Positions 1-9,491 of a stretch of DNA of 14,958 nucleotides are shown piece after piece. The position numbers were made by a program, and so were the translations under genes. Within the stretch, counting starts at the first letter, position 1. Every line of letters begins with the position of its first letter. Origin of the DNA: Ectocarpus siliculosus (lineage: Eukaryota > Sar > Phaeophyceae > Ectocarpales > Ectocarpaceae); the NCBI GenBank assembly GCA_000310025.1, contig FN648970.1, positions 313,848 through 328,805 of the forward strand, written 5' to 3'. Below the pieces are notes generated by a model. That model worked only from the letters and a program-made list of their open reading frames with translations. It was not told the DNA's origin and searched no databases.

Positions 1-325
1 ACCACGGGTTGGGGGGGGGTAGTTTTTTTGATAATTTTTTTGGTTTCGGGGCCTTTTTGGGCAAGCGTTTGGGTCCTAGTCCCTCCCCGCGGGGGAACAA
101 ACAAGGCGGGGGGGGTTTGGGCTTCCCCCCCCGCGCCGTTTTAGGGGGGGGGGAAAAATTTACCCCAAAACCCTCAGGTGCTTTTGGTTTTTTTTTTATA
201 AAAAATTTTTCCTTTGGGATAAGAAAAGAGGGGGGTGGTTTTGGGTTTTTTTTTTTTTCCCCCCGGGGAAGGGGTTTTTTTTTTTTTCTTTTTCTCCCCC
301 CCGGAAGGGGGGGGGGGGGGGGGGG
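1..325. other. low-quality or artefactual homopolymer-run end
   Basis: Almost every base occurs in a run of three to ten identical bases (G, T, C, then A runs), closing with about twenty G at 306-325, after which the sequence abruptly becomes normal. This pattern is typical of failing base calls at a read end, possibly past a poly-G tract where polymerase slips. Open frames here (for example 9-536 plus and 174-548 minus) encode Gly/Phe/Pro/Lys runs and carry no gene signal. It could be true low-complexity DNA, but the matching right end makes an artefact far more likely. Confidence 0.8.
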
Positions 326-1990
326 CGTAGAAAGTCCAGTGTTGTTGCGCGATGTCCGAGATGAGTCGTGCAACGATGCGTCGTTTCGAGGCGTCAGGTA
401 TTTTTGGCCTACAAGGGCGAGAAAAGGCACAGCGTCCACACGGATGCCGCGCAGCGGCGAAGATGCTCGGTCGGTCGACGCGAGGGTAGGCGTTGTGGGA
501 ATTTCTACGGAGTGGTGCACAACTGTAACCATATAGAGCCCGAGGCATTGTATTTGAGTCCGAGCGATTGCCGGTTAGTTACCACTTGCCAGTAGTAGTT
601 TACAATGCCGGAGGGGACTGAAGGTGTTGTTCACTTGTGGCAATTAACGAGAGAGAGCGAGGGTGGGTCTGTGGCATGCTGTATACGCTCGTGCGCGTTG
701 TAGCGCTACAGTACCACCTGGCAGTCAAGAGCTGAGGCTCGAAATTGTCAAAGCACACTTTTGTGATGCCCGATGAAGACCCCCCCACACACACACACAC
801 GCTCAAGTCTAAGTGTTGAACCGTTGAACCCATCCACTAGGTAGCTGTTGGTGGCCCAAAGATGAGGAAACAAACACCCGCTGTCCCGGGTAAAGCGAAG
901 GGTCCTTTGAGTCATGGCGCTGCATGTTTCGTGTGGGGGGTGGTGGGCGTTTGGTGTTGGCCATGTTGTCTCTTGGGGCGTTTTTTTTGTAGTAGTCTGC
1001 TCGTGTGGTCTGCAATCATATACTTGTTTAAGTACTGCAGGGTATACATGCGCATGGCAGCTGAAGACTTGAACGGAATTCGCGGGGGTTGTTTTGTCTC
1101 GGTTAACCATGATATGCAACACATATGGACGCGTGTGCGTTTGTGACACACATGCAAACTTCTGCGACTGGTAATACCCTTAGCGGGGAAGTTAGTGATG
1201 ATGCTTCTTTGATTTGCGAGCGAGACATCGGTATGTACGTGTGTGTTGGGGGGGCGGTTGAGTGCAAGTAATTGATATCACAGCAGCCAACATTAAAACA
1301 TGATGATGGTACAAATACGAAGTATAGACTAAAATCATGCACGTGTTTCTGACTCGGAATCGATCCTTGTGTCTGAGCGAGGCCAAGGACGAGTGAGTGC
1401 GATGACACACTCCCTCCGCTTGCTTGTAAGAAGCCGTTCGTGTGTTTCTGACCATATATGGTTGTCGTCAAATTCCGAATATCGGGCCGCGGTCTAAGTG
1501 GACTAGCAAGAAAGCTCAACCTGCGAACACCCACCCCTACACAGACCACGGGGCGTGGTGTCATCCATCCATGGTTGCGCTGCACAAAAAGTGGTTTTAC
1601 GAGTAGTTTCCCAACACCTCACTCGCCCATCCTGTTGCAAGGAACAATGGATATGGCACCCCGCAAGGTAGTTTGAATGACTTTCAGCAGCATGATTATG
1701 TTGAGGCGATGACAACAACCCTCGCGTATGCCGGCAGGACCAAAACCCGGCAAAGCTTGTAACGACGAGTTAGAATGGCGTGCCCCTTCACCCATCCATG
1801 TCTTCGGAGGAGAAAATAAGGCAGGGATTGGGCTTTCCCACTCTGCGCTGGGCAACCCCCGGCCTGTACACAACTGTAGCAACGACTCTTGATCAATTGT
1901 CAATGCTTTATGATGCGATGGCAACAACGCTGATGAGTGGTTGATGGTGTAGCCCAGGCTGAAAGCGTTTACGGCTGACTGCGGCTCCCC
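326..1990. other. no supported gene; 3' flank of the EF-hand gene
   Basis: This stretch lies downstream of the EF-hand gene's stop codon and must include its 3' untranslated region. Open frames occur on both strands (for example 326-600 in three frames, 1619-1927 minus, 1458-1676 plus). None shows the G/C-rich third positions of the exons elsewhere in the window, and none has good splice sites that keep a frame. A short CA dinucleotide repeat lies at about 783-800. The frame at 326-490 plus, with a possible donor at about 397, is the least unlikely coding piece, but I do not recognise it. Confidence 0.45.
783..800. repeat. CA dinucleotide microsatellite
   Basis: A run of seven C leads into an alternating C-A stretch of about eight units. 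It lies in non-coding flank and is likely length-variable between individuals. Confidence 0.85.
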
Positions 1991-2074
1991 TCAGGATGCC
2001 TCGGCAAGGTTGTCGATAGACGCCTCCACTTTTCGCGACTTCTTTTCCGCCACAGTTGACAACTTTTCGGTTTC
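1991..2074 (-). CDS. EF-hand gene exon 13 (stop codon)
   Basis: A strong acceptor (TTTCCTCGTGTGACTCGCAG) precedes 27 codons, ETEKLSTVAEKKSRKVEA then SIDNLAEAS, and a TGA at 1993-1991. The phase-0 join to exon 12 continues a charged, probably helical C-terminus. A closer acceptor at 2744 would give a seven-residue ending instead, which looks less protein-like. Confidence 0.68.
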   Translation of the reverse strand, partial: ETEKLSTVAEKKSRKVEASIDNLAEAS

Positions 2075-5000
2075 CTGCGAGTCACACGAGGAAACAAAGG
2101 GTTTCGTTTGAACGCGAAGAACATGTGTATGCACACCTTCGCCTGGGGCGGAAATTGTCATCCTGAACAACAATTTAAACCTTCTACATGATTGTTGCGA
2201 GGAGCATACTCGTTTGTCCAACCTTGGAAGAGGTGAAGGCTGTGCCATAGAGTAGTTCCGCATCGTGGACAAACAAACGCCCCCCCTAGCGACCCATGAT
2301 GAATGCTGCAACGTCTGATTTAAAATAATTGTTACTACTGCTGTACAGTGTGTCCCAGAAAAAAAACGGAAAGAGTAGGCGACAACAGTCCGTGAATTGT
2401 AGGAGCGCAGCCGTTCTGGGTACATGGATGGGTCGCTTCATGTAGTAAGTGCGGGGACAAAGCGTGCAACCCTCAAATCAAGTTACGCGTAGCTCCAATG
2501 CCTCCTGAAAAAAAGGAAAACCTGTTACTACACCTTTATGACCGATAAATTCCACCCAGTCACCAGGTGGGTGCATGTTTTAGGGCAACGTGACTCGGAA
2601 AGCAAAGATGGCTTGGCATAGAGGAGTACGGTACGCTCTCGGACAGCTTGTTTTGTGTTAGTTCGACAGAAATGGCCAACCCCAGCCAATCATATTCATT
2701 CGCGAACCACATAACGGCATCAGAGACACCATGGCGCGCAATTCTGCGAAAGAACAGCAGACAACAAAAGAGCAACACACAGCGACAACATCGAGCCTCT
2801 ATTATTTGTTACCTTGGCCAGCTGCTCGAACTCGAGACTTGCTCGTCGGAAGTCGGCCATGGACGACCGGCGCGCCGAGCCCTGGAAGCGATGTGGTGTC
2901 TGTAGGACGATGTTGCGCGTGCATAGCAGGGTTTCCCACTTGTCCGTCGACAACTTCACAAGGAACGGCCTGCCAACCAAGCACAATTTTGGAACAAGGA
3001 TGTGATGCCCAGGCGCAAACAAACAACAGAAAGCGAGATAGAGTTCGCCCGTGAGATCTACTAACCACACCGTTTCGTGGAATTTGTCTCATGGATGGGT
3101 GATGATACAAAGCGGCACACTGTCGGACAGCAAGAAGAAAGGTCGAACATACATACCCACCCGCTATCCACCATCTCATCATTGGAACGTGGGCTACAGG
3201 GAGGTCAACATTGGAGAGGAGAGGATCACCATTGATTGGTAGCGAATATGAGCTTGTCGGTCGGCGAAGCGTTCAACCATTCACTCGCCAGATTGCTGAA
3301 AAGTTGAGGAATCTCCGTAAACTTAAAATGGCTAATGTCGGCGTATTGTCGGGACAACATGACATGTTCCACATGGTGGAGATGTGACGCAGCCTTGTTT
3401 ATTGAGACCCACATACAAGGGGTGCATTTCCGGTGGGGACGTCTCCAAACTCCAAACAAACACTTCCAACGCCAATGCATCAAAACAGGACTACTGACTC
3501 GACAAGTTCAAGTCACCGTTTGCATATCAGGGCAAGGTTATTCTTAAAACGCAAGCAAGGCATCATGCGTACCAACATGCCGAGGGCATTGTGATCGACG
3601 GAACGCGACCAGCGTGTTTACTAGCGGGAGAGAGGGTATTTTCAAACTCCTGCGGTTCACCTCATCCCGCTGTACACTCTACCTTGCAACTACGACGCAC
3701 CTGCGGCCCTATTCTCTAACCCCCCCCACTTGCACTCCCTGTTTTCCCTCGAAACTCTTGGCCTCAGTATTTAAGGCCAACCATGCCCCGCTTCGTCTTG
3801 CGCGGGTTTACCTGTGCTTAGCTTTGTCGTCGGCCCTATCCTGGGGCGTCATTTCGCCGGGCTTTGTCGTCCACGGCACCATGGTGGTGCTGCCGGGGAT
3901 GACCACCGCCCCACCACCCGTGGAAGTTGTAGCCGCCGCTCTTCCGCCACCTAGCCAAAGTTCGCGCATGGATCAGATGTTGGATCTCGGGTCACAAGGC
4001 GTTGAAGAACGATGTGCTGCTCCATCGCCTCAATAATGAAGTACGCGGCAAGTCGCCTCTGCGCTGTTGGGCAGCCAACAAGCTAGCCCACCTCACGCAT
4101 ACGTACACACACGGACAGATGCGTAATGCCTTTAATCCGGAGAGTAGCTTATCACATGACGCCCCCTCACGGGGTCCCGGGTCGTGGCCTTTAGAAGCAT
4201 TCTGTGCTTTCAACCGCGCTGAGACTGACGTATTTTCCTTGTCAGCCGGCTAGCGCGGTCGATGCGAACAACATAACACACAGACGGGCCCTGGCCTCAC
4301 GTCGGATGGGGACAGCTTGGCCGAACACGTGGCATGTCTGTACCTCTTTGTCGCTCGTCCTTGTCGTCGCTCGAAGAGCTGGAAGAATCCTCGGTTTCGG
4401 TAATAGTTTCCCCCCCCTGCTCTCCTTTCCCTTCCACGTTGACTTCGTCGGGCACCTTGAGTCTGTACGGATGTGGCGAGGTCCGTACAAAATTTTTGTT
4501 GTAAGCAGATGTGTTCGGACGCTCCCTCTTCCCCCCTCAAGAAACTTTTCTTGGCGCCACCAATCACCACATTTGTTAGCCAGGGGCGTGCTCCACCCGA
4601 TTAACAACAATCGAGAGGATTCAGCGCTGTACATATCGCTAAGCATCACACCCCGTAACAACGACAATTGAATCCACTCTCTCGTGACTTGAAGGAAGGG
4701 TGTTCAGGCCACAATAGGGGACTATGGCGACCTTGAGAACTCACTCCCAGCGCTGCGGTGTTGCCGTTCGGTCACGAACTATTCGCTCAGAAATCGAGGG
4801 CCAAACGACGCGATGACAGGAAATCAAGATCATCATGAGCAATTTGGGCAACAAGCCGACAGGCTGCTGTCGGAGCAGCTGGATGCTGCTGGCGGGGTCC
4901 CGAGCCATCAAGCTCGCCAGCTCACTGTCCCGCAACCATTATTACGCCGCAGATCTTTTATTGTTGGATTCATTTTGGTTGGCGCTGAATGCATCTCACC

Positions 5001-8000
5001 GGTGCTGGAGGTACTCAACCCGAAGCGCCGTCATGGCCTTGTCTGTTGCCTCTCGACGCTCGTCTTTGCTCATCGATTCAAACTGCCCGACGGCGTTCGC
5101 CCTCGCCACCTTTGCAAGCGCGTAGTTGGAAGAGAGAGAAGGTCATCAGTCTTCTTCTCGGAGTGCTGCAACCACGGAAACCCTGCTGCTCGTAAGTCTA
5201 GATAATTTGTTTTTCATGGGCGTTCGGCAAATATGTGTGGCCTCACCATCCCGGGTGTCTGTCACACAAAGTGTTGATTCGAAAATCGCATCGATACGTG
5301 TCGCGATCGTTGTTGGTTACTGTATGTGTTTCCATTTTGCCTCGTCTGGCCTGGCCGGTTCTGATGGTGTTCGAGCGCGAGTGCTTTGTTCTCACGGAAC
5401 AGGAGAGTGCCGCACTACAGTATCTGCGGCAATAACCCAACACAGGGCGATCAACGAAGGCCCACGACAACCCTCCAGTCCATCATCCCACCCCCCCCCA
5501 ACCATCCAGCCGAACAGCCGCTCAATCCGACTAAGTGTTTGCCCGTTGCAATGAAGCAGGAATCAATCGATCCACCGAGACACTGACCGCTTCGGTCTTG
5601 TGCACAGGTATCTTGGAGACGTCCACGAAGATGGCGGGGTAGTTGTAGCCCCTCTCTGGGCAGCGTGTCGAGATCGTCATCAACCCCTCGTCCGCGTTGA
5701 GGTGGAGGGCCACGTCGATAGTTTCCTTGCTCCTCCAAAAGAAACGGGAGCCCTGCGCATGCGGCAGACGAGGTAAAAAAAAGTGCATATCTGACTTTGA
5801 TATTGTTTTTCGAGCGATGCGGGTCGGGTGTCGTTCGTGGGTGCGTTTCTCTTGTATGCAGGACACGAACTACTGTAAAAGCCTTCTCTGTGAGTGCATG
5901 GGAACGGCGGCGCCTCGAGAGAGTTGAGCGCATTTCCGGGGTGCCAGGAGCAGTGGAGCAGACCAACATGTTTGATTATTGATATCCCTGCTAACCTGTT
6001 AAAGTAACCTGGTTTCAGGCGTAGTGACTATTAAATGCCTTGCCTACGATCAGCGATGGTCGAATGTTAACAACGGATTACTGGGAACTGCTCGCTTAGC
6101 ACCGTTTCGTTTGTCCCCGCGACCCGCCCATTGGCTTTCTTTAGCTGGCTGACGATGAAGAACCCGGTATACCGTCTGGTTCACGTCTTTTTCCGAGTGG
6201 TTTGTACTCTATTCTTGTTTTGTTTCCCCGCGGCGTCGTATGTGCCGGGTTTTGCGAACACGGGCTCCCCATTTTTGTGGACTAATAGAGCTAATGTGAG
6301 AGAAACAACAACAACCACAACAACGTGGGATTCCAGCGTTTGAAGTGACATCGGGTTGAAATAACGTTCGTTGTGGGTAGAATTTCTTTTTCCGCGGATT
6401 GCACAGATTTCTGAGGCATGGACAACAACGCGAGACGCCACAAGCGCAACAACTGCATACCTACCTGATGGACTAGCTCCCCGATGGGGACCGCTCTCAG
6501 GGAGGACCGGCGTCTAGCGATTTTTCGAGCAGCCACGTTGAGCTCGTCTTTGCTCTCCGCGTTGTTTAGTCTGACATGCGTTCATTGGCGTATTGGAGAG
6601 ACGGCCACAGGAACCAGGGGTAACAACGGCATTCAAGACTCGGTGCATTCGCCATCAGTTGCGTCATGTTAAATTGTAGGCCGGAGGCTCCAGACACGTA
6701 CACGAAACAGACCAACAACCCGCGTTCAAAGGCGAGAACGACTCGGCAGCTCATCGTCCAGAGGACTGCTTCACAGCCTTACCTTCGGGCTTTCTCGGCC
6801 CTCCAGGGGAGGGAGGGGATGCTGAGGCAGAAGGTCATGAATTCGTCGAGCTCTACCGTCCCGTTCCCGTCCGTGTCGAAGACGGTCACCAGGTGCTCCA
6901 GCTCCATCTCGTCGAGGTCGAACGCGCGCTGCCCCAGCTTGCGGAGCGCGGACTCAAACATCAGCGGGGTCACGGACGCCTGTGAGACGTACACATGCGC
7001 GGAATCGGAGAATCGCGCACGACGAGAGAGAGCCAGCCCGGGGAGCCCGGGGGTTACGTCCAGGATGCACCAGTTTCTTGGGGGCAGCCTGGGACACTTC
7101 AAGGAGGTCGGGATAGCTGACACAAAGAGAGGCGGCCGCTCTAATATCGTTGTCTGCTTGGATCTTACACCAAGGTGTGAACGCTCAGGGAACTGCCGGT
7201 AGGAATATCTATTGAACGTATGTACGTCTCAGGAGGGAGTGGTCAACATCGTGCTTGTGGTGTTGAAGTACTGAGCGATGTTGCTCTCACCTCTCCACCT
7301 GGCGCAAAGTGCTCGAAAAGTCTCTCCGCGGACATGCCCCTCTCCTTCGCCTTCAGCAAGAGAGTGCGGCAGTGCAACATCGGGCGTACGGGAGATTCTT
7401 TCTTTTCGTTTTTCTGTGGGTGACGGTGGTCGTAGTTAGCAATAGAGAGGTCTGTGACAGTCGGAGCGAGCGTCATCCCCTCGATTTTCGTTCCTGCTCA
7501 TAGATGTATCCCCTACCCCAAGAAACCAGAAGTACCCCTCTCTCTAGGCATTCTCTAGCCGCCTCCCTCAGCCTCTTAGTACGTGGAAAACCATATTTCG
7601 TGGTGCGGCAGGTCAATGAGGGGCGGGCGGCTTGGACCACAATATGGTGCCGTGCACGCATGCCTCATCAGAGAGGAGCATGGCTCAGCTCCCCTCATCG
7701 AGGGGTACTCCCTACACAGTACGCGGCCTCCCAAAATCAAGCTAGTAAAGACCGGTCGCAGGCAGACGAGTTCTACTTAGACGGCAAGAGACAGCTATTA
7801 TTAATAGTCGCAGGCTGGCTGGCGGGTTCCATTTCGACGGTAAGAGACAACAATTACAGTACGAAAAATGGATCACAACAGTCGAAGGGGATGGTGTATT
7901 TGTTGTATTCGTTGTTCCCGCGCTTCTTGGGAACTTTGACCTCCGGACCGTTTCCCCTCCTCACCTTAGTTAGCAGCACCTGCAGCTTCTCTACCGGGCT

Positions 8001-9463
8001 GACGTCGCCAGCAGCTTCCACGGCCGCGGCGGCTTCGTCCCTGAGTACCGTCGACGCCACCGCCCTCATCACCGTGCTTGCGACCCCCATCTTCCAAAAT
8101 GAATGCAAACCAATGGCACGGGAGTTGTGCCAGCGCGCGAGGGCGATAGATACGGACAGAAGGGACAAGGGGGCGAAGACGTGACCACCCGTTGGCGGTG
8201 ATTTGGCCGTGGGCTGTGAGATTTTCATCTAGCGGAGAGGGTTTCAATAGCTTTCCGCTACTTCTATTATTGGTGGGATTTGTGCGAGGGCGTGTAACGC
8301 GGGCAGGGGGGTAGGGGATTGGGAGGTGGGTAGAGCCTGGAGACCGTTTAGGCAATATTTTTTGTCGCAATAGATTAGGACGATCAGGGGATTGACTGCC
8401 CCCCTAAAAGAAGCCACGAAACGGTTGGCCTCACTTGCGTTTTCATCTGAACAATCAGACTGCCTCTCCCCTCAGATACAGGTACCACACTGTCACTGAA
8501 AAGTACCTGCATCAAAGAGCTCTTGCGGCGCTGCTTCCGGGCGTTCTCGGCACTCTCCCGCCTATTCTTCTCCGCCTCTTGGCTGTCCTTCCCCTAATGT
8601 CCAAGGTGGGTCAGAGGGTGCATCACAAATGACTCTTGGAGCGGGAAACATTCATCATTTGCTTGGGTATCTCAGGGGCGCGTCTTTTCTCAAGATCTCG
8701 TAAGGTTCAACGCCGTAGACAAGAACCGGTTATTCGTAAATCGTGAGGGAAACCCAGTTCTGACGACTTTTCACACGACAAAACAATGTCATCATCAAAC
8801 AAGATTTGTCTGTTTGACGCTGGATTGAATTTCTGCAGATGAGAAACCAAAACGTAGGATCAGGACACGCTGCGAGCGGTCGAGGTAGGAGAGATGGCTG
8901 ATAAACCATGCGGACATGTTGCTCTTGGTTTGTGAACGTTGAGTACTTGTTGACTGAGGCCGCCAAAGGGGATTTCATGGGCGTTCCTCAACGTCGACGG
9001 GAAAAAACTTCTAAAAAACACTACGCATGTCACTTTGATTTTGGTCGATGCGTTGGAAAACGGTCTAAGCTTGTGGCATCCGCGCAGCCGTTTGTCCAAT
9101 AGGTTACGATGCCTCGACCATTCAACCTTCGGGCCGAATACAACTGGGTTGAAACATTGCACTCTGCGTCGACAAGCAGATTTCTCGTTTCGTATATGTA
9201 GATGCGTACAGAGCTAACAAACCTAGCCTAGACAGGCAAAGTTACTATTTATATACCTGTAACAACGGGGTACCATTTCCCGCAATGATCTACAGTGTCT
9301 TGGCCTTCGGACTCACGTTAACATTGACAACCCCGGACACGCTGACACGCATTGTTGCTGTTGCGTTGTTTATTGAGCTGCTGCTCCTCCGCTGGCGCGC
9401 TCGGGGCACAGCGGCCGAGGGCGACTCCATGCCCGTTCCCTTGGGGTCGCTGAGGCTAGCCAT
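1991..9463 (-). CDS. EF-hand domain protein of unknown role, 13 exons, about 590 aa, one frame break
   Basis: Exons on the minus strand: 9463-9317, 8593-8507, 8090-7965, 7350-7291, 6979-6783, 6552-6465, 5752-5588, 5109-5000, 4924-4745, 4462-4344, 4063-3812, 2969-2813, 2074-1991. All introns are GT-AG, and split codons close at every junction, which strongly supports a single gene. Residues 1-78 are Ser/Arg/Lys-rich and probably disordered. Residues 131-156 form a degenerate EF-hand (loop around APGGEAS lacks the acidic ligands). Residues 175-186 are a canonical calcium loop, DTDGNGTVELDE, with ligands at loop positions 1, 3, 5, 9 and 12 and the Gly at 6. Residues 236-290 hold a segment rich in aromatic and beta-forming residues (SRFFWRSKETIDVALHLN) that I cannot assign. 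Residues 350-362 are strongly hydrophobic (LLPKLLMMILIS), and residues 406-423 are an acidic Ser-rich linker. The C-terminus is charged and probably helical. The EF-hand makes calcium binding likely; partner, pathway and location are unknown. Exon 11 needs one extra base to stay in frame. Confidence 0.72.
2075..2812 (-). other. intron 12 of the EF-hand gene (738 nt)
   Basis: It runs from donor GTAACA after exon 12 to the strong acceptor before exon 13. An internal, good-looking acceptor (TGCTGTTCTTTCGCAG) at 2744 could make an alternative last exon that stops after seven codons. I see nothing else coding in it. Confidence 0.5.
2813..2969 (-). CDS. EF-hand gene exon 12
   Basis: It follows a clear pyrimidine tract and TTGGCAG acceptor. 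One base completes Arg (AG plus G), then 52 codons start PFLVKLSTDKWETLL and end LEFEQLAK before donor GTAACA. About 85% of third positions are G or C, which separates this frame from two other open frames over the same bases. Confidence 0.78.
2970..3811 (-). other. intron 11 of the EF-hand gene (842 nt)
   Basis: This is the longest intron. Open frames of 60-85 codons lie in it on both strands at 3051-3547 (three overlap at 3226-3483), but none has clear exon-like codon use or paired splice sites that keep phase. A TATTTAA at about 3769 on the plus strand is probably chance. Confidence 0.55.
3812..4063 (-). CDS. EF-hand gene exon 11, frame broken by one base
   Basis: It starts after GCCCAACAG and reads QRRLAAYFIIEAMEQHIVLQ up to a TAG at 3953-3951. 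The downstream part reads GGRAAATTSTGGGAVVIPGS through DRADDKAKH in another frame, open from just after a TGA at 3975-3973, and ends AG before donor GTAAAC. That phase (two bases) matches exon 12 exactly. Both halves have exon-like codon use, so one missing base between 3951 and 3975 is the simplest reading. A tiny unconventional intron, or two genes abutting here with the second starting at the ATG at 3969, are alternatives. Confidence 0.6.
4344..4462 (-). CDS. EF-hand gene exon 10 (acidic Ser-rich linker)
   Basis: It starts after ATCCGTACAG and encodes LKVPDEVNVEGKGEQ, then a low-complexity acidic run TETED, six Ser and DDKDE. It ends AGA G before donor GTACAG. The leftover G plus CG of exon 11 gives Ala. 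If the donor is not used, the frame stops at a TGA at 4299-4297, which would be an alternative short ending. Confidence 0.72.
4745..4924 (-). CDS. EF-hand gene exon 9
   Basis: It starts after GCGGGACAG with ELASLMARDPASSIQLLRQ, includes a hydrophobic stretch (LLPKLLMMILIS) and ends TPQRW plus GA before the consensus donor GTGAGT. The two leftover bases join A of exon 10 to give Glu. The hydrophobic stretch is only about 13 residues, short for a membrane helix. Confidence 0.7.
5000..5109 (-). CDS. EF-hand gene exon 8
   Basis: A pyrimidine-rich tract and GCAAAG acceptor precede 36 codons plus two bases, ending before donor GTGAGA. It encodes VARANAVGQFESMSKDERRE and a further helical, charged stretch ending RVEYLQH. 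The split Arg codon (CG plus T) is completed in exon 9 across a 75-nt intron, the shortest in the gene. Confidence 0.75.
5588..5752 (-). CDS. EF-hand gene exon 7 (central segment of unknown fold)
   Basis: It runs from acceptor ATGCGCAG to donor GTCAGT, 55 codons, phase 0. It begins GSRFFWRSKETIDVALHLN and includes GYNYPAIFVDVSKI. I do not recognise the domain. The donor is not a strong consensus. If unspliced, the frame would run to a TAG at 5533-5531 and give a shorter protein. Confidence 0.75.
6465..6552 (-). CDS. EF-hand gene exon 6
   Basis: A single base completes the split Ser codon (AG plus C), followed by 29 codons rich in Arg/Lys (ARKIARRRSSLRA) ending GELVHQ before donor GTAGGT. The acceptor GCGGAGAG is weak on pyrimidines but is the only one nearby that restores frame. 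Confidence 0.7.
6783..6979 (-). CDS. EF-hand gene exon 5 (canonical EF-hand)
   Basis: It runs from acceptor TCTCACAG to donor GTAAGG, with 65 codons plus two bases. It encodes the helix FESALRKLG and a complete EF-hand: helix ELEHLVTVF, loop DTDGNGTVELDE, helix FMTFCLSI. It then ends SLPWRAEKAR. This is the diagnostic exon of the gene and has strongly G/C-ending codons. Confidence 0.9.
7291..7350 (-). CDS. EF-hand gene exon 4 (degenerate EF-hand)
   Basis: It encodes 20 residues (AKERGMSAERLFEHFAPGGE) ending before donor GTGAGA. The acceptor chosen is CTCTCTTGCTGAAG at 7351, because joining gives a smooth helix, LLTK-AKERGMS. An alternative acceptor (CACCCACAG) would start the exon at 7413 and add 21 residues in the same phase. 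The final residues form the first half of a calcium loop whose acidic ligands are lost. Confidence 0.72.
7755..7855. repeat. degenerate tandem duplication inside intron 3
   Basis: Two units share GTCGCAGGC (7755 and 7807) and a 23-nt block, TTCTACTTAGACGGCAAGAG and following at 7771 against TTCCATTTCGACGGTAAGAG and following at 7827. I count 19 of 23 matches in the block. The period is about 51-56 nt. It is non-coding. Confidence 0.55.
7965..8090 (-). CDS. EF-hand gene exon 3
   Basis: It encodes 42 residues, an Ala/Val-rich helical stretch ending SPVEKLQVLLTK before donor GTGAGG. A pyrimidine-rich stretch and AG (TTTTGGAAG) directly precede the ATG, so this is read as an internal exon. The same ATG could instead be an alternative start. 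Third codon positions are strongly G/C. Confidence 0.75.
8507..8593 (-). CDS. EF-hand gene exon 2
   Basis: Acceptor ACATTAG precedes GGG AAG GAC, and the donor GTACTT follows a CAG codon. It encodes 29 highly charged residues (KDSQEAEKNRRESAENARK and on), probably helical. Phase 0 on both sides. The neighbouring exon 1 and exon 3 are also phase 0, so the join is frame-compatible, but a missed exon in the 723-nt intron before it is possible. Confidence 0.65.
9317..9463 (-). CDS. EF-hand gene exon 1 (start codon)
   Basis: It encodes 49 residues starting MASLSDPKGTG and ending before a consensus GTGAGT donor at 9316-9311 (phase 0). The piece is rich in Ser and Arg (RARQRRSSSS). I chose the ATG at 9463 because its context (AGACATGG) is good. 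Another in-frame ATG at 9526 would add a Lys/Arg-rich 21-residue extension, and upstream exons cannot be excluded. Confidence 0.6.
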
Positions 9464-9475
9464 GTCTGCGCGCTT

Positions 9476-9491
9476 CCGTCTTTTTTGACGG
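9476..9491 (-). promoter_or_regulatory. small hairpin in the EF-hand gene leader
   Basis: CCGTC, a six-base spacer of A (minus strand) and GACGG form a perfect five-pair stem. It lies 13 bases upstream of the chosen ATG. In RNA it would be a weak stem-loop. A function is speculative, and it would fall inside the coding region if the upstream ATG at 9526 is used. Confidence 0.3.

Noticed and set aside
2802-3182. Alternative minus-strand frame over exon 12 (starting around AVPCEVVDGQVGNP)
   Set aside because: It is open but has poorer third-position G/C than the PFLVKLSTDK frame, and it does not match the phase of exon 11 or exon 13.
3051-3547. Overlapping open frames on both strands, considered as a transposon remnant
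   Set aside because: I see no recognisable transposase or reverse transcriptase motif and no terminal repeats. It fits an intron with few chance stops.
3614-4036. 140-codon plus-strand frame with a hydrophobic stretch and Pro-rich end
   Set aside because: Its GC-rich half is antisense to exon 11 of the EF-hand gene, whose minus-strand frame joins its neighbours by phase. The hydrophobic run looks like a shadow effect.
5322-5435. Protein-like plus-strand end (LAWPVLMVFERECFVLTEQE and a few more residues)
   Set aside because: It has no usable acceptor upstream and lies within intron 7 of the minus-strand gene. It is short enough to be chance.
9476-9491. Hairpin with T run considered as a bacterial-type terminator
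   Set aside because: The T run is the loop rather than a trailing tract, the stem is five pairs, and the genes are clearly eukaryotic.
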